A stretch of 54,640 nt of DNA. Source: Candidatus Eisenbergiella pullistercoris (GTDB lineage Bacteria; Bacillota; Clostridia; Lachnospirales; Lachnospiraceae). Positions within the stretch are counted from its first letter, which is position 1. Each line of letters begins with the position of its first letter. Positions 22,928-31,094 of the stretch are shown piece by piece. The stretch is from assembly GCA_019115665.1 (NCBI GenBank), contig DXDD01000102.1:1-54640 (forward strand). Reading direction: 5' to 3'. The notes below the pieces were generated by a model. The model was not told where the DNA came from, did no database searches, and saw nothing but the letters and a program-made list of their open reading frames with translations. The translations under genes were made by a program, and so were the position numbers.

Positions 22928-25018
22928 ATGTACAAGACATTTTCCATCGAGATCGGCGGACGTACGCTGAGCGTGGATATCGGCAGAGTAGCCGCACAGG
23001 CGAACGGAGCGGCGTTCATGCACTACGGGGATACCACGGTGCTGTCCACCGCGACCGCCAGCGAAAAGCCCAGAGAGGGGATCGATTTCTTCCCTCTCAG
23101 CGTGGAGTATGAAGAAAAGATGTATGCCGTGGGAAAGATTCCCGGAGGCTTTAACAAGAGAGAGGGAAAGGCCAGCGAGAACGCGGTGCTTACCAGCCGC
23201 GTCATCGACCGTCCCATGCGCCCTCTGTTTCCGAAGGATTACCGCAACGACGTGACCCTGGACAACCTGGTCCTGTCCGTGGATCCTGCCTGCAGGCCTG
23301 AACTGGTGGCCATGATCGGCTCCGCGATCGCGACCTGCATTTCCGACATTCCTTTTGACGGCCCCTGCGCCATGACCCAGGTGGGCATGGTGGACGGAGA
23401 GTTCGTCATCAACCCTTCCCAGGAGCAGTGGAAGAACGGCGATCTGAACCTGACCGTCGCGTCCACCGCCCAGAAGGTGATCATGATCGAGGCCGGCGCC
23501 AATGAGATTCCGGAAAAGAAGATGATCGAGGCGATCTATCTGGCCCATGATGTGAACCAGAAGCTGATCGCGTTCATCAACGATATCGTCGCCGAGGTTG
23601 GAAAGGAAAAGCACACCTATACCAGCTGCGCCGTTCCGGAGGAGCTGTTTGAGGCGATCCGTGAGATCGTTCCCCCCGCGGAGATGGAAGAAGCGGTATT
23701 TACCGATGTGAAGCAGGTTCGCGAGGAAAACATCCGCCAGATCATCGCAAGGCTGGAGGAGGCTCTGGCCGATAAGGAGGAGTGGCTTCCTCTGCTGGGC
23801 GAGGCGATCTACCAGTATCAGAAGAAGACGGTGCGCAAGATGATCCTGAAGGATCACAAGCGTCCGGACGGCCGTGCCATCAACCAGATCCGTCCGCTTG
23901 CCGCCGAGGTTGACATCATTCCCAGAGTGCACGGCTCCGCCATGTTTACCCGCGGACAGACTCAGATCTGCACCGTCACCACGCTGGCGCCTCTTTCCGA
24001 GATGCAGCGGATCGACGGCCTGGATGAAAATGAAGTCAGCAAGAGATATATGCACCATTATAATTTCCCGTCCTACTCCGTAGGAGAGACCAAGCCCTCC
24101 AGAGGACCGGGAAGACGTGAGATCGGCCACGGCGCGCTGGCGGAGAAGGCGCTGGTTCCGGTGCTTCCTTCCGAGGAGGATTTCCCTTACGCGATCCGTA
24201 CCGTGTCCGAGACCTTTGAGTCCAACGGCTCCACCTCTCAGGCTTCCATCTGCGCCTCCACCATGTCTCTGATGGCGGCGGGCGTTCCGATCAAAAAGCA
24301 GGTGGCAGGTATTTCCTGCGGTCTTGTGACCGGAGAGACGGACGACGATTATATCGTTCTGACCGATATCCAGGGCCTGGAGGACTTCTTCGGGGATATG
24401 GACTTCAAGGTGGCGGGAACCCATGACGGGATCACGGCCATTCAGATGGATATCAAGATCCACGGTCTGACCAGGCCCATTGTGGAGGAGGCCATCGCGA
24501 GGACCAAAGAGGCGAGAGAATATATCCTCAATGAGATCATGACGCCCTGCATCGCACATCCCAGACCGGAGGTGGGCCCTTACGCTCCCAAGATCATCTC
24601 CATGCAGATCGATCCGGAAAAGATCGGCGATGTGGTCGGCCAGAGAGGCAAGACCATCAACGAGATCATTGCCCGCACCGGCGTGAAGATCGATATCACG
24701 GATGACGGCAACGTATCCATCTGCGGAACCGATCAGGAAATGATGAATAAGGCGATGGAAATGATCAAGATCATCACCACGGAGTTCCAGGAGGGACAGA
24801 TCTTCCAGGGAACCGTTGTGAGCATCAAAGAGTTCGGCGCGTTTATCGAGTTCGCTCCCGGCAAGGAAGGACTGGTTCACATTTCCAAGATCGCCAAGCA
24901 GCGGATCAACCGGGTGGAGGATGTGCTGAGCCTTGGCGATAAGGTAACGGTGGTCTGCCTCGGAAAGGACAAGATGGGAAGGACCAGCTTCTCCATGAAG
25001 GACGTGGCGCAGATCTGA
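22928..25018 (+). CDS. pnp: Polyribonucleotide nucleotidyltransferase (PNPase)
   Basis: 696 residues. It is a phosphorolytic 3'-5' exoribonuclease and polymerase, trimeric, and part of the RNA degradation machinery. Two RNase PH domains (residues ~10-225 and ~310-545) flank the helical domain. FTRGQTQ and the catalytic-site region MDFKVAGTHDGITAIQMD lie in the second. A KH domain (ISMQIDPEKIGDVVGQRGK, ~residue 556) and an S1 domain (GTVVSIKEFGAFIEF, ~residue 630) follow. AAAAGGAG precedes the ATG at 22928. Confidence 0.98.
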   Translation: MYKTFSIEIGGRTLSVDIGRVAAQANGAAFMHYGDTTVLSTATASEKPREGIDFFPLSVEYEEKMYAVGKIPGGFNKREGKASENAVLTSRVIDRPMRPLFPKDYRNDVTLDNLVLSVDPACRPELVAMIGSAIATCISDIPFDGPCAMTQVGMVDGEFVINPSQEQWKNGDLNLTVASTAQKVIMIEAGANEIPEKKMIEAIYLAHDVNQKLIAFINDIVAEVGKEKHTYTSCAVPEELFEAIREIVPPAEMEEAVFTDVKQVREENIRQIIARLEEALADKEEWLPLLGEAIYQYQKKTVRKMILKDHKRPDGRAINQIRPLAAEVDIIPRVHGSAMFTRGQTQICTVTTLAPLSEMQRIDGLDENEVSKRYMHHYNFPSYSVGETKPSRGPGRREIGHGALAEKALVPVLPSEEDFPYAIRTVSETFESNGSTSQASICASTMSLMAAGVPIKKQVAGISCGLVTGETDDDYIVLTDIQGLEDFFGDMDFKVAGTHDGITAIQMDIKIHGLTRPIVEEAIARTKEAREYILNEIMTPCIAHPRPEVGPYAPKIISMQIDPEKIGDVVGQRGKTINEIIARTGVKIDITDDGNVSICGTDQEMMNKAMEMIKIITTEFQEGQIFQGTVVSIKEFGAFIEFAPGKEGLVHISKIAKQRINRVEDVLSLGDKVTVVCLGKDKMGRTSFSMKDVAQI

Positions 25019-25092
25019 CGCGCGGCGGAAGGCAGCCTGCGGTCAGAAGGACAGAAGCGTTAAAAAAAGAATCAGTTCAGATGTAAAGGCTT

Positions 25093-25122
25093 CGGCCCCG
25101 ATTTTTCGGGGCCGTTTTTTTT
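25093..25122 (+). terminator. Strong intrinsic terminator after pnp
   Basis: CGGCCCCG (25093-25100) with CGGGGCCG (25107-25114), followed by eight T. Confidence 0.95.
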
Positions 25123-25123
25123 A

Positions 25124-25203
25124 TCCACAGGCGGGCGCACTCTCCACAGGCGGGCGTATCCTGAGGGGCCGCCTGAACAGGAAACTGTTGCCTGAACAGG
25201 AAC
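25124..25203. repeat. Two consecutive 19-nt tandem duplications
   Basis: TCCACAGGCGGGCG occurs at 25124 and 25143. GCCTGAACAGGAA occurs at 25171 and 25190. Both pairs have a 19-nt period although their sequences are unrelated. Confidence 0.8.
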
Positions 25204-25214
25204 GGCCGGAAAGA

Positions 25215-25243
25215 GTCTATTTGTCCATCCAGCCTCATATATT
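25215..25243 (+). promoter_or_regulatory. Sigma-E-like promoter candidate of the spoIIIA operon
   Basis: GTCTATT (25215-25221), 14 bp, CATATATT (25236-25243) resembles the mother-cell sigma-E consensus (-35 near KMATATT, -10 near CATACANT). spoIIIA operons are sigma-E-dependent in characterised spore-formers. Confidence 0.5.
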
Positions 25244-25289
25244 GAGGTAAGCGGCGGACAGCCGCCGGGAGAAAAAGGAGGAAAGACGC

Positions 25290-26255
25290 ATGGCGGTCAG
25301 AGAGGACATCCTCAGCATTTTTCCGGAAGGGATGAGAGACGGGTGGCGTCAGGCAGCCGAATGCGGAGAACGGCTGCAGGAGATCAGGCTCCGTGCCGGC
25401 CGGCCGGTCCTTTTGTATATGGAAGGAAGAGAGCTGTTTCTGACGGAGGAAGGAGGGCTGACGGAACGGGAGGGACAGGCAGTCCGGATGGACGGGATGC
25501 AGATCGAGGAGCTTTTTTCCTATGTGTGCAGCGGCTCTCCCTATGCCTATGCGGAGGAGGTCAGCAGGGGGTATCTGACGCTTCCGGGCGGACACCGGAT
25601 GGGGCTGGCGGGAGAGGCGGTTCTGGAGAAGGATGGACGGATCCGGAACCTGAAATATATTTCCGGAATGAATATCCGGATCGCTCATGAAGTAAGAGGG
25701 GCGGCGGATCCCATCCTTCCCTGGATATATGAGGAAAAAAGGCCTCTGGATACTCTGATCCTGTCGCCGCCCGGCTGCGGGAAGACCACGCTTCTGCGGG
25801 ATCTGATCCGCCGGGTTTCGGACGGAAACCGGTTCGCGCCCGGGAAAACGGTGGGCGTGGTGGATGAACGCTCGGAGATCGCGGGGACATTCCGGGGCAG
25901 GGCGCAGAACGATGTGGGAATGCGCACCGATGTGCTGGACGGCTGCTCGAAGGCGGAGGGAATGCTGCTCCTTCTGCGTTCCATGTCGCCGGACGTGATT
26001 GCGGTGGATGAACTGGGAGGAGAGGAGGAGATCCGCTGTGTCAGACAGGCGCTTCGCTGCGGCTGCGCGGTGTTTGCCACCATGCATGCGGGAAGCCTTC
26101 CGGAAGCGGTCGGCCGGCTTGGCGGTAAGGAGAGGGACCTCTTTTCCAGATATGTGCTCCTTTCGGAAAGCCGGGAGGCCGGAGAGAGGAAAACGGGACG
26201 GAGCGCTTCGGTGTGGGACGAAGCGGGAAAGCTTCTGTGGAGGGGAGCGTGCTGA
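25290..26255 (+). CDS. spoIIIAA: Stage III sporulation protein AA (secretion-type ATPase)
   Basis: 321 residues. This mother-cell cytoplasmic ATPase is related to type II/IV secretion ATPases and powers the SpoIIIA-SpoIIQ channel that links mother cell and forespore. Walker A SPPGCGKTTLLRD lies near residue 159-171. Walker B is VIAVDELGGEEE. VGVVDERSEIAG and FATMHAGS are further conserved blocks. The ATG at 25290 follows AAAAAGGAGG. The stop overlaps the spoIIIAB GTG. Confidence 0.96.
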   Translation: MAVREDILSIFPEGMRDGWRQAAECGERLQEIRLRAGRPVLLYMEGRELFLTEEGGLTEREGQAVRMDGMQIEELFSYVCSGSPYAYAEEVSRGYLTLPGGHRMGLAGEAVLEKDGRIRNLKYISGMNIRIAHEVRGAADPILPWIYEEKRPLDTLILSPPGCGKTTLLRDLIRRVSDGNRFAPGKTVGVVDERSEIAGTFRGRAQNDVGMRTDVLDGCSKAEGMLLLLRSMSPDVIAVDELGGEEEIRCVRQALRCGCAVFATMHAGSLPEAVGRLGGKERDLFSRYVLLSESREAGERKTGRSASVWDEAGKLLWRGAC

Positions 26256-26767
26256 AGCTTGCCGGCGCGGGCCTTCTCATCGCGGGCTGCGCCGGCTTCG
26301 GCTGGTGTATCTGGCGGGACATGGCGGAGCGGGCGGAGCAGCTGAAGCTTCTGGAACGGGTGTTTGTCATGCTGAAAAGCGAAGTGGGATACAGCTGTTC
26401 CAGCCTTCCGGACGGTCTTCTTCGTGTGGGAGGACATATGGGGGGAGCGCTGGGGGAATGCCTGAAGCGCGCGGGAAGACAGGTGCGGGAGGAGTCCGGG
26501 ACGACCTTTCAGAAGGCCTGGAAGGAGCATATGCGCGGATATCTGAAGCAGACCTGCCTGAACGAAGGGGAGCGGGCGCTTGTGACGGCCTTTCCGGAAT
26601 ATACGGGATTCGCGGACGCAGGGATGCAGCTTGCCGCGCTGGAACAGTTTGCCGGAGAAATGCGGCGGGCGCAGGAGACGGCGCAGCGGGAGGCGGAAAA
26701 CGGGAAACGGACGATCCTGTCCGTCAGCGCGGCCGGAGGACTTCTTCTGGCCATCCTGCTTTTTTGA
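26249..26767 (+). CDS. spoIIIAB: Stage III sporulation protein AB
   Basis: 172 residues, the usual length. It resembles the GspF-type inner-membrane component of secretion systems. The N-terminal hydrophobic helix LAGAGLLIAGCAGFGWCIW anchors it. A central helical domain (LERVFVMLKSEVGYSCSSLPDGL) and a C-terminal hydrophobic helix (SAAGGLLLAILLF) follow. I chose the GTG at 26249 because GGAGGGG lies just upstream and it overlaps the spoIIIAA stop, giving the family's normal start; the frame opens earlier at 26213. Confidence 0.93.
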   Translation: MLKLAGAGLLIAGCAGFGWCIWRDMAERAEQLKLLERVFVMLKSEVGYSCSSLPDGLLRVGGHMGGALGECLKRAGRQVREESGTTFQKAWKEHMRGYLKQTCLNEGERALVTAFPEYTGFADAGMQLAALEQFAGEMRRAQETAQREAENGKRTILSVSAAGGLLLAILLF

Positions 26768-26811
26768 CAACCGGAGAGGCCGGAGCGGCTGCGGGGAGAT
26801 AGGAGAGAGGA

Positions 26812-27006
26812 ATGGAAATAGCTCTGATTTTTAAAATAGCGGCCGTAGGCATTCTGGTCACCATACTGAGTCAGATCCTGAAGCACAGCGGGAGGGAGGA
26901 GCACGCTTTCCTGCTTTCCCTCGCCGGACTGATCCTGGTGCTGAGCTGGATCATTCCCTACATCTACGATCTTTTTGTCTCGGTCCAGAATCTTTTTGAA
27001 CTGTGA
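26812..27006 (+). CDS. spoIIIAC: Stage III sporulation protein AC
   Basis: 64 residues, essentially two transmembrane helices (IFKIAAVGILVTILSQILKH and HAFLLSLAGLILVLSWIIP). It is a small membrane subunit of the SpoIIIA channel in the outer forespore membrane. The ATG at 26812 follows AGGAGAGAGG. Same strand and close spacing within the operon. Confidence 0.95.
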   Translation: MEIALIFKIAAVGILVTILSQILKHSGREEHAFLLSLAGLILVLSWIIPYIYDLFVSVQNLFEL

Positions 27007-27059
27007 CGCCCTGCCGCTGCAGGGAAAAGGGAGGCTGCGGCCTCCAAACGGAGGTGGAA

Positions 27060-27446
27060 ATGGATGTGGCAAAGGCTGCCCTGCTCGGCGTCGCGGGCGT
27101 GCTGACGGGGCTTCTTTTTAAAAGCGGCAGACAGGAGTACGGGGCGCTGATCGGGATCAGCGTATCGCTTCTGATCTTTGCCCGGGTGAGCGCGTATCTC
27201 GGACAGATGAAGGATGCGCTCTCCTCCTTCAGCCGCGCGTTTGATGAAAACGGGGAATACCTGGGAATCCTTTTCAAGGTGGTCGGGATCACCTGGCTGA
27301 GCGAATTTTCCTCGGGGCTGTGCCGGGATGCGGGCTATCAGTCCATTGCGTCGCAGGTGGAGCTGTTCGGGAAAACAGCCGTGCTGCTTGCGGGAATGCC
27401 TGTGATCCTTTCGCTGATCGAAACCATTTCGGGATTTATGGGATGA
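27060..27446 (+). CDS. spoIIIAD: Stage III sporulation protein AD
   Basis: 128 residues with three to four hydrophobic helices (AALLGVAGVLTGLLF, YGALIGISVSLLIFARV, TAVLLAGMPVILSLIETI). It is a membrane component of the SpoIIIA channel and resembles SpoIIIAC in part. The ATG at 27060 follows ACGGAGGTG; the open frame starts at 27003 but overlaps the spoIIIAC end and lacks a ribosome-binding site there. Confidence 0.94.
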   Translation: MDVAKAALLGVAGVLTGLLFKSGRQEYGALIGISVSLLIFARVSAYLGQMKDALSSFSRAFDENGEYLGILFKVVGITWLSEFSSGLCRDAGYQSIASQVELFGKTAVLLAGMPVILSLIETISGFMG

Positions 27447-27471
27447 ACTGCGGCGGAAAAAAGGAGGATGG

Positions 27472-28530
27472 ATGGAACAGAGCGGGCTTCTTTCAGAACT
27501 GAATCCGGATGCCCTGTCGGAGAAAATGGAGGAGCTGTTTCCGCAGTTTACCATTGACTTTTCAGGGTTTCTTTCCCGCCTTCTTGCCGGCGAGATGAAG
27601 GAGGCGTTTTCTCTCCTTTTTTCTTCGCTGAAGGGAGGCGTGGCGGCGGAAGCGGCGGGGATGAGAAATCTCTTTCTGACCCTGCTCATGATCGGCGTCC
27701 TCTCGTCCCTCTTTACGGTTGCGGCGCAGGCCTTCAAAAACCGGCAGACAGCGGATATCGCCCATTTTATCGCCTGCCTGACGGTGCTTCTGACCGTGCT
27801 TTCCGTCTATTCCCGGGCGGCGGGCACGGTGGGGACGCTTCTGGAAAATATCCTTCTTTTTGTCCGGCTGTTCCTTCCCACCTTCATGCTTGCGCTGGGA
27901 TTTTCCGCCGGAACCGTGACGGCGGCCGGGTATTACGAGCTGATCCTGCTTCTGATCTACGGGGTGGAGCAGCTTCTGATGAGCGTAGGACTGCCCGCGG
28001 CCGATATCTGCATGGCACTGGTGGTGATGAACGGCGTCTGGGAGGAGGGAAAGCTTTCGCCGCTCATCGATCTCATCCGAAAGGGCGCTGCCGGGGGACT
28101 GAAATTCCTGCTCGGCTGCATCACGGGGATCGGCCTTCTGCAGTCCATGGTGACGCCGGTGCTGGAGAGCCTGAAGATCAGCTCCGCCACAAAATTTCTT
28201 TCCTCCATACCGGGGCTTGGCGGGCTGGCGGAGGGGACGGCCCAGCTTCTCATCGGCTCCGCCGTCCTGATCAAAAACGGCCTGGGAGCCGCGGCCGTCC
28301 TGCTTCTGCTGGCGCTGTGCGCGGTCCCGTTTCTGAAGCTTTTTCTGTACGGACTGATCCTGAAGCTCTGCGCGGCCCTTCTCGGCCTGAGCGCGGACAG
28401 CAGGCTGACCGGCTGCATGGACAGGGCGGGAGACGCCGTGTTTCTGCTGCTTCGGATCGCCTTTACGGCGGCGGCCTGCTTTTTGATCCTGTTCGCCATC
28501 ATTACCTGCCTCGCGGGAACCATGCGCTGA
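27472..28530 (+). CDS. spoIIIAE: Stage III sporulation protein AE
   Basis: 352 residues, a polytopic membrane protein with about seven or eight helices after a ~60-residue N-terminal part that begins LLSELNPDALSEKMEELFP. It is the largest membrane subunit of the SpoIIIA complex and is thought to have permease-like character. SSIPGLGGLAEG and VLIKNGLGAAA are typical family blocks. AAAGGAGG precedes the ATG at 27472. There is no obvious cleavable signal peptide, unlike some homologues. Confidence 0.95.
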   Translation: MEQSGLLSELNPDALSEKMEELFPQFTIDFSGFLSRLLAGEMKEAFSLLFSSLKGGVAAEAAGMRNLFLTLLMIGVLSSLFTVAAQAFKNRQTADIAHFIACLTVLLTVLSVYSRAAGTVGTLLENILLFVRLFLPTFMLALGFSAGTVTAAGYYELILLLIYGVEQLLMSVGLPAADICMALVVMNGVWEEGKLSPLIDLIRKGAAGGLKFLLGCITGIGLLQSMVTPVLESLKISSATKFLSSIPGLGGLAEGTAQLLIGSAVLIKNGLGAAAVLLLLALCAVPFLKLFLYGLILKLCAALLGLSADSRLTGCMDRAGDAVFLLLRIAFTAAACFLILFAIITCLAGTMR

Positions 28531-28555
28531 GAGGGACGCGGAGAAAAGGAGGGAC

Positions 28556-29329
28556 ATGGGAAGTCATTTTCTGGAGACGCTGAAGGGGATCACGATTTTT
28601 CTGCTGGCGGGTCAGCTGATCCTGCGCCTTCTGCCGGAGGGCGGCTATGAAAAATATGCCAGGATCCTCATCGGCGTCATGGCGCTTTCCCGGCTGGCGC
28701 TTCCTCTGCTTTCTCTGGGAGGCTTCGATGCGGGACAGGTTTTTGCGGACGCCCTTGCGGAATATGGGAGGGAGCTTGCGGATATCGAAACGCAGGTGGA
28801 ACAGGCCGGGCTTGAGGAGGGAGGCTTCGTGCAGGAGGGACTGCTTTCGGCTCTTTCGGAACGTCTGGGAGATTTTTTCGCGCAGGAGGGGATCGGCCTG
28901 GTGTCCGCGGCCTTTGACGAAGACGGCGTGCTTCATATGACCGTGGCCGCCCTGCCGCAGGCGGGCGGGGAGGAGGGAGCGCCGCGGCCGGAGAGCGCGG
29001 ACGGGGAGGGCGGAGCGCTTCGGACGGAGGACGCGGACGGGGAGGGCGGAGCGCCGCGGCCGGAGAGCGCGGGCGGGGAGGAAAACGCCGGCAGGATCGA
29101 AGTGGAACCGGTCCGGATCGGGGACGGGCAGCCCGGAGGCAGACAGTCCGGCATCGGGCAGACAGAGGACGGGAAGCCAGGAAGCGGCCGTTCCGGCATC
29201 GGGCAGGAAAATGCCGGCGCTTTATCGGAGCCGGCCGGGGCACAGGAGCGGCTGCCCGGACTTCGGGAGGCGATTGCCGACAGGCTTCAGATGGAGCCGG
29301 AAAAGCTGGAGGTAAACTGGGATGAATGA
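28556..29329 (+). CDS. spoIIIAF: Stage III sporulation protein AF with expanded linker
   Basis: 257 residues, longer than the usual ~200. Two N-terminal transmembrane helices (ITIFLLAGQLILRLLP and ILIGVMALSRLALPLLSLGG) precede an extracytoplasmic domain with a ring-building-like end (LREAIADRLQMEPEKLEVNWDE). The middle (residues ~138-230) is an acidic/Gly-rich linker built partly from three 12-residue repeats (DNA 28967-29081) and a pair of RQSGIGQ/GRSGIGQ repeats. The ATG at 28556 follows AAAGGAGG. The stop overlaps the spoIIIAG start by 8 bp. Confidence 0.93.
   Translation: MGSHFLETLKGITIFLLAGQLILRLLPEGGYEKYARILIGVMALSRLALPLLSLGGFDAGQVFADALAEYGRELADIETQVEQAGLEEGGFVQEGLLSALSERLGDFFAQEGIGLVSAAFDEDGVLHMTVAALPQAGGEEGAPRPESADGEGGALRTEDADGEGGAPRPESAGGEENAGRIEVEPVRIGDGQPGGRQSGIGQTEDGKPGSGRSGIGQENAGALSEPAGAQERLPGLREAIADRLQMEPEKLEVNWDE
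28967..29081. repeat. 36-nt in-frame minisatellite in spoIIIAF
   Basis: Units begin GGGGAGG at 28967, 29003 and 29039, with the start of a fourth at 29075. Each encodes a GEGGAPRPESAD-like 12-mer. Confidence 0.9.
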
Positions 29330-29921
29330 ACGTCTGGCAAAATGGAAGAAAAAGCTCACGAAGGAAAATATGGCCGTGGCCGCGCTTCTGGGGCTTCTGC
29401 TCATGGTGATCGCCATTCCCGCGGGCGGAAGGGAGAAAAAGGCGGAGCCGGACGAAGGCGCGGCTTTTTCAGAGGCGTCAGGAAAGAATGCGGCCGCCTC
29501 CTCCCCGGAGGCCGGAGCGGAACCGGAATATGCCGGCCTGCTGGAGGAACGGCTGGAAGAGCTCCTTTCCTCCATGGAAGGGGTGGGAGAGGTAAAGGTG
29601 ATGGTAACGCTTCGTTCCTTTGGACAGCAGGTGGTGGAAAAGGATATTCCGCAGGAGACGGAGCGGACGGAGGAAACGGACAGCGCCGGAGGGACCAGAC
29701 AGACGAAAAGCGAAAGGAAGGAGGAGAGCACGGTATATGTTACGGACGCGGACGGAAGCCGCACGCCCTATGTCACGGAAACCATCCAGCCCCGGGTGGA
29801 GGGCGTGACCGTGGTTGCCCGCGGCGGCGGCGACGCCCGGATCCAGAAAAACATAACCGAAGTGATCGAGGCATTATTTGATATCGAGGCTCATAAGATT
29901 AAAGTAGTTAAGATGAAATAG
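29322..29921 (+). CDS. spoIIIAG: Stage III sporulation protein AG
   Basis: 199 residues. A single N-terminal transmembrane helix (MAVAALLGLLLMVIAIPAGG) is followed by an extracytoplasmic ring-building domain. SpoIIIAG forms the large ring of the mother cell-forespore channel in B. subtilis. Conserved blocks are EERLEELLSSMEGVGEVKVMVTL near residue 75 and VEGVTVVARGGGDARIQKNITEVIEALF. Overlaps spoIIIAF by 8 bp. Confidence 0.96.
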   Translation: MNERLAKWKKKLTKENMAVAALLGLLLMVIAIPAGGREKKAEPDEGAAFSEASGKNAAASSPEAGAEPEYAGLLEERLEELLSSMEGVGEVKVMVTLRSFGQQVVEKDIPQETERTEETDSAGGTRQTKSERKEESTVYVTDADGSRTPYVTETIQPRVEGVTVVARGGGDARIQKNITEVIEALFDIEAHKIKVVKMK

Positions 29922-29942
29922 CAGAAAGCAGAGGGAACAGGA

Positions 29943-30779
29943 GTGAAAAATGTGTTGAAACGCAATCAGATCATGATCACGGCTCTTGCGCTCATGATCG
30001 CCGTGGCGGGATATCTGAATTTCGCCGGGACACAGGCGGGGCAGGAGCAGCTGGCCAGCGCGGATGTGTCAGACGCACAGGAGGATATGACTGCCCTTCT
30101 GGATCTGTCGGAGGAGGATATCGCATCCGATCTGGAGGACAGCGCCGCCATCGACATTGAGAGCCTGGATTCCGACCAGGAGGCCGCCGCGGTGGAGAAC
30201 TATCTGGAGGAAAGCATGTCGGACAGCGCTTTGGCCGGAGAAGCGGATGCGGGGACGGATGCGGCAGACGGGTTGGCAAACGAGGATCTTCCCGTTTCTG
30301 CGGAGGCGGAGCTTGCCGTGTCCGCAGAGGCCGCGGATGAAGCCGGGGAAGAGCTCGCCCAGGCGGAAAGCGGCGTATCCGACGGCAGCATTCCCGGCGA
30401 GGCGGTGTTTACCAGCTCCTCCGGCATCAGCTCCCTTGCCGGCGCGAAGCTTCAGAAGGAACAGACCCGCGCCAGGAATAAGGAAACCCTGCTTGACATC
30501 ATCAATAATGAAAGCATCAGCGAAGAACAGAAGCAGGACGCCATCAACGGCATGATCAATCTCACCGACATGGCGGAAAAGGAGACCGCCGCTGAAATCC
30601 TTCTGGAGGCCAAGGGCTTTTCCGACGTGGTGGTCAGCATCAGCGGAGCCAGCGTGGACGTGGTGGTCAACGCTTCCTCCCTCACCGACGCCCAGCGCGC
30701 CCAGATTGAGGACATCGTCACCAGAAAAACCGGGATCGCGCCGGAAAATATCATCATCAGCCCCGTGTCCGGCGGCTGA
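29943..30779 (+). CDS. spoIIIAH: Stage III sporulation protein AH
   Basis: 278 residues. A transmembrane helix (IMITALALMIAVAGYLNFAG) is followed by a long acidic, Ala/Glu-rich linker (residues ~40-160). The C-terminal ring-building domain (TRARNKETLLDIINNESISEEQKQDAIN... to VDVVVNASSLTDAQ) contacts SpoIIQ in B. subtilis. The GTG at 29943 is preceded by GAGGGAACAGGA. Last gene of the operon, with a terminator 29 bp downstream. Confidence 0.95.
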   Translation: MKNVLKRNQIMITALALMIAVAGYLNFAGTQAGQEQLASADVSDAQEDMTALLDLSEEDIASDLEDSAAIDIESLDSDQEAAAVENYLEESMSDSALAGEADAGTDAADGLANEDLPVSAEAELAVSAEAADEAGEELAQAESGVSDGSIPGEAVFTSSSGISSLAGAKLQKEQTRARNKETLLDIINNESISEEQKQDAINGMINLTDMAEKETAAEILLEAKGFSDVVVSISGASVDVVVNASSLTDAQRAQIEDIVTRKTGIAPENIIISPVSGG

Positions 30780-30807
30780 ACGACGGAAAGAGAGTATCTG
30801 GAAAAAA

Positions 30808-30878
30808 GGCCCGCCGGGACCATAGCGCAGATCGGGAGTCTGTGCTGCGGTTTCGGCGGGCCGTGCGTTTTTTTTTTT
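30808..30878 (+). terminator. Terminator of the spoIIIA operon
   Basis: GGCCCGCCG (30808-30816) with CGGCGGGCC (30854-30862), an inner AGCGCAG/CTGTGCT stem, then a run of about ten T. Confidence 0.92.
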
Positions 30879-30904
30879 GAAAAAAGGAGCGGATATGCTA
30901 TACT
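30877..30904 (+). promoter_or_regulatory. Promoter candidate for the structured RNA/TCS operon
   Basis: TTGAAA (30877-30882), a 16-bp spacer, TATACT (30899-30904), with extended -10 TG at 30896-30897. The predicted start is near 30911. Confidence 0.75.
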
Positions 30905-30910
30905 GAGGAA

Positions 30911-30986
30911 AAAGAGACCGGCCTGAACCGGCGGCTTCGGGCCATGCCGTGAGAAATGCCGCCTGATCGACAGTCCGGTTCTCTTT
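30911..30986 (+). ncRNA. Candidate structured RNA or leader upstream of the LytTR regulator
   Basis: Directly after the promoter, AAAGAGACCGG (30911-30921) pairs with CCGGTTCTCTTT (30975-30986, one bulged base). The inner stem is GGCGGC (30930-30935) with GCCGCC (30958-30963). The closing stem starts at the predicted +1. It may be a small RNA or the 5' leader of the two-component operon. I recognise no known family. On the other strand the same stem is followed by T-rich sequence and could terminate antisense transcripts. Confidence 0.45.
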
Positions 30987-30994
30987 GCATTTGA

Positions 30995-31020
30995 ATGACA
31001 AAAATGGTCTTTTCATGACA
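30995..31020 (+). promoter_or_regulatory. Direct repeats upstream of the LytTR regulator gene
   Basis: ATGACA occurs at 30995-31000 and 31015-31020, 20 bp (about two helical turns) apart. LytTR regulators usually bind pairs of direct repeats with this spacing, so these may be an autoregulatory site. Low confidence, because the repeats are short. Confidence 0.3.
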
Positions 31021-31094
31021 TCCCGGCCGTCAAGCCATGAAAATGTGATAGGATAAATCGAATGGAGGGAAAGCCGGTTTTGGGAGGGGCAGAG

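Noticed and set aside
22670..24880. 736-codon minus-strand open frame
   Set aside because: Antisense shadow of pnp.
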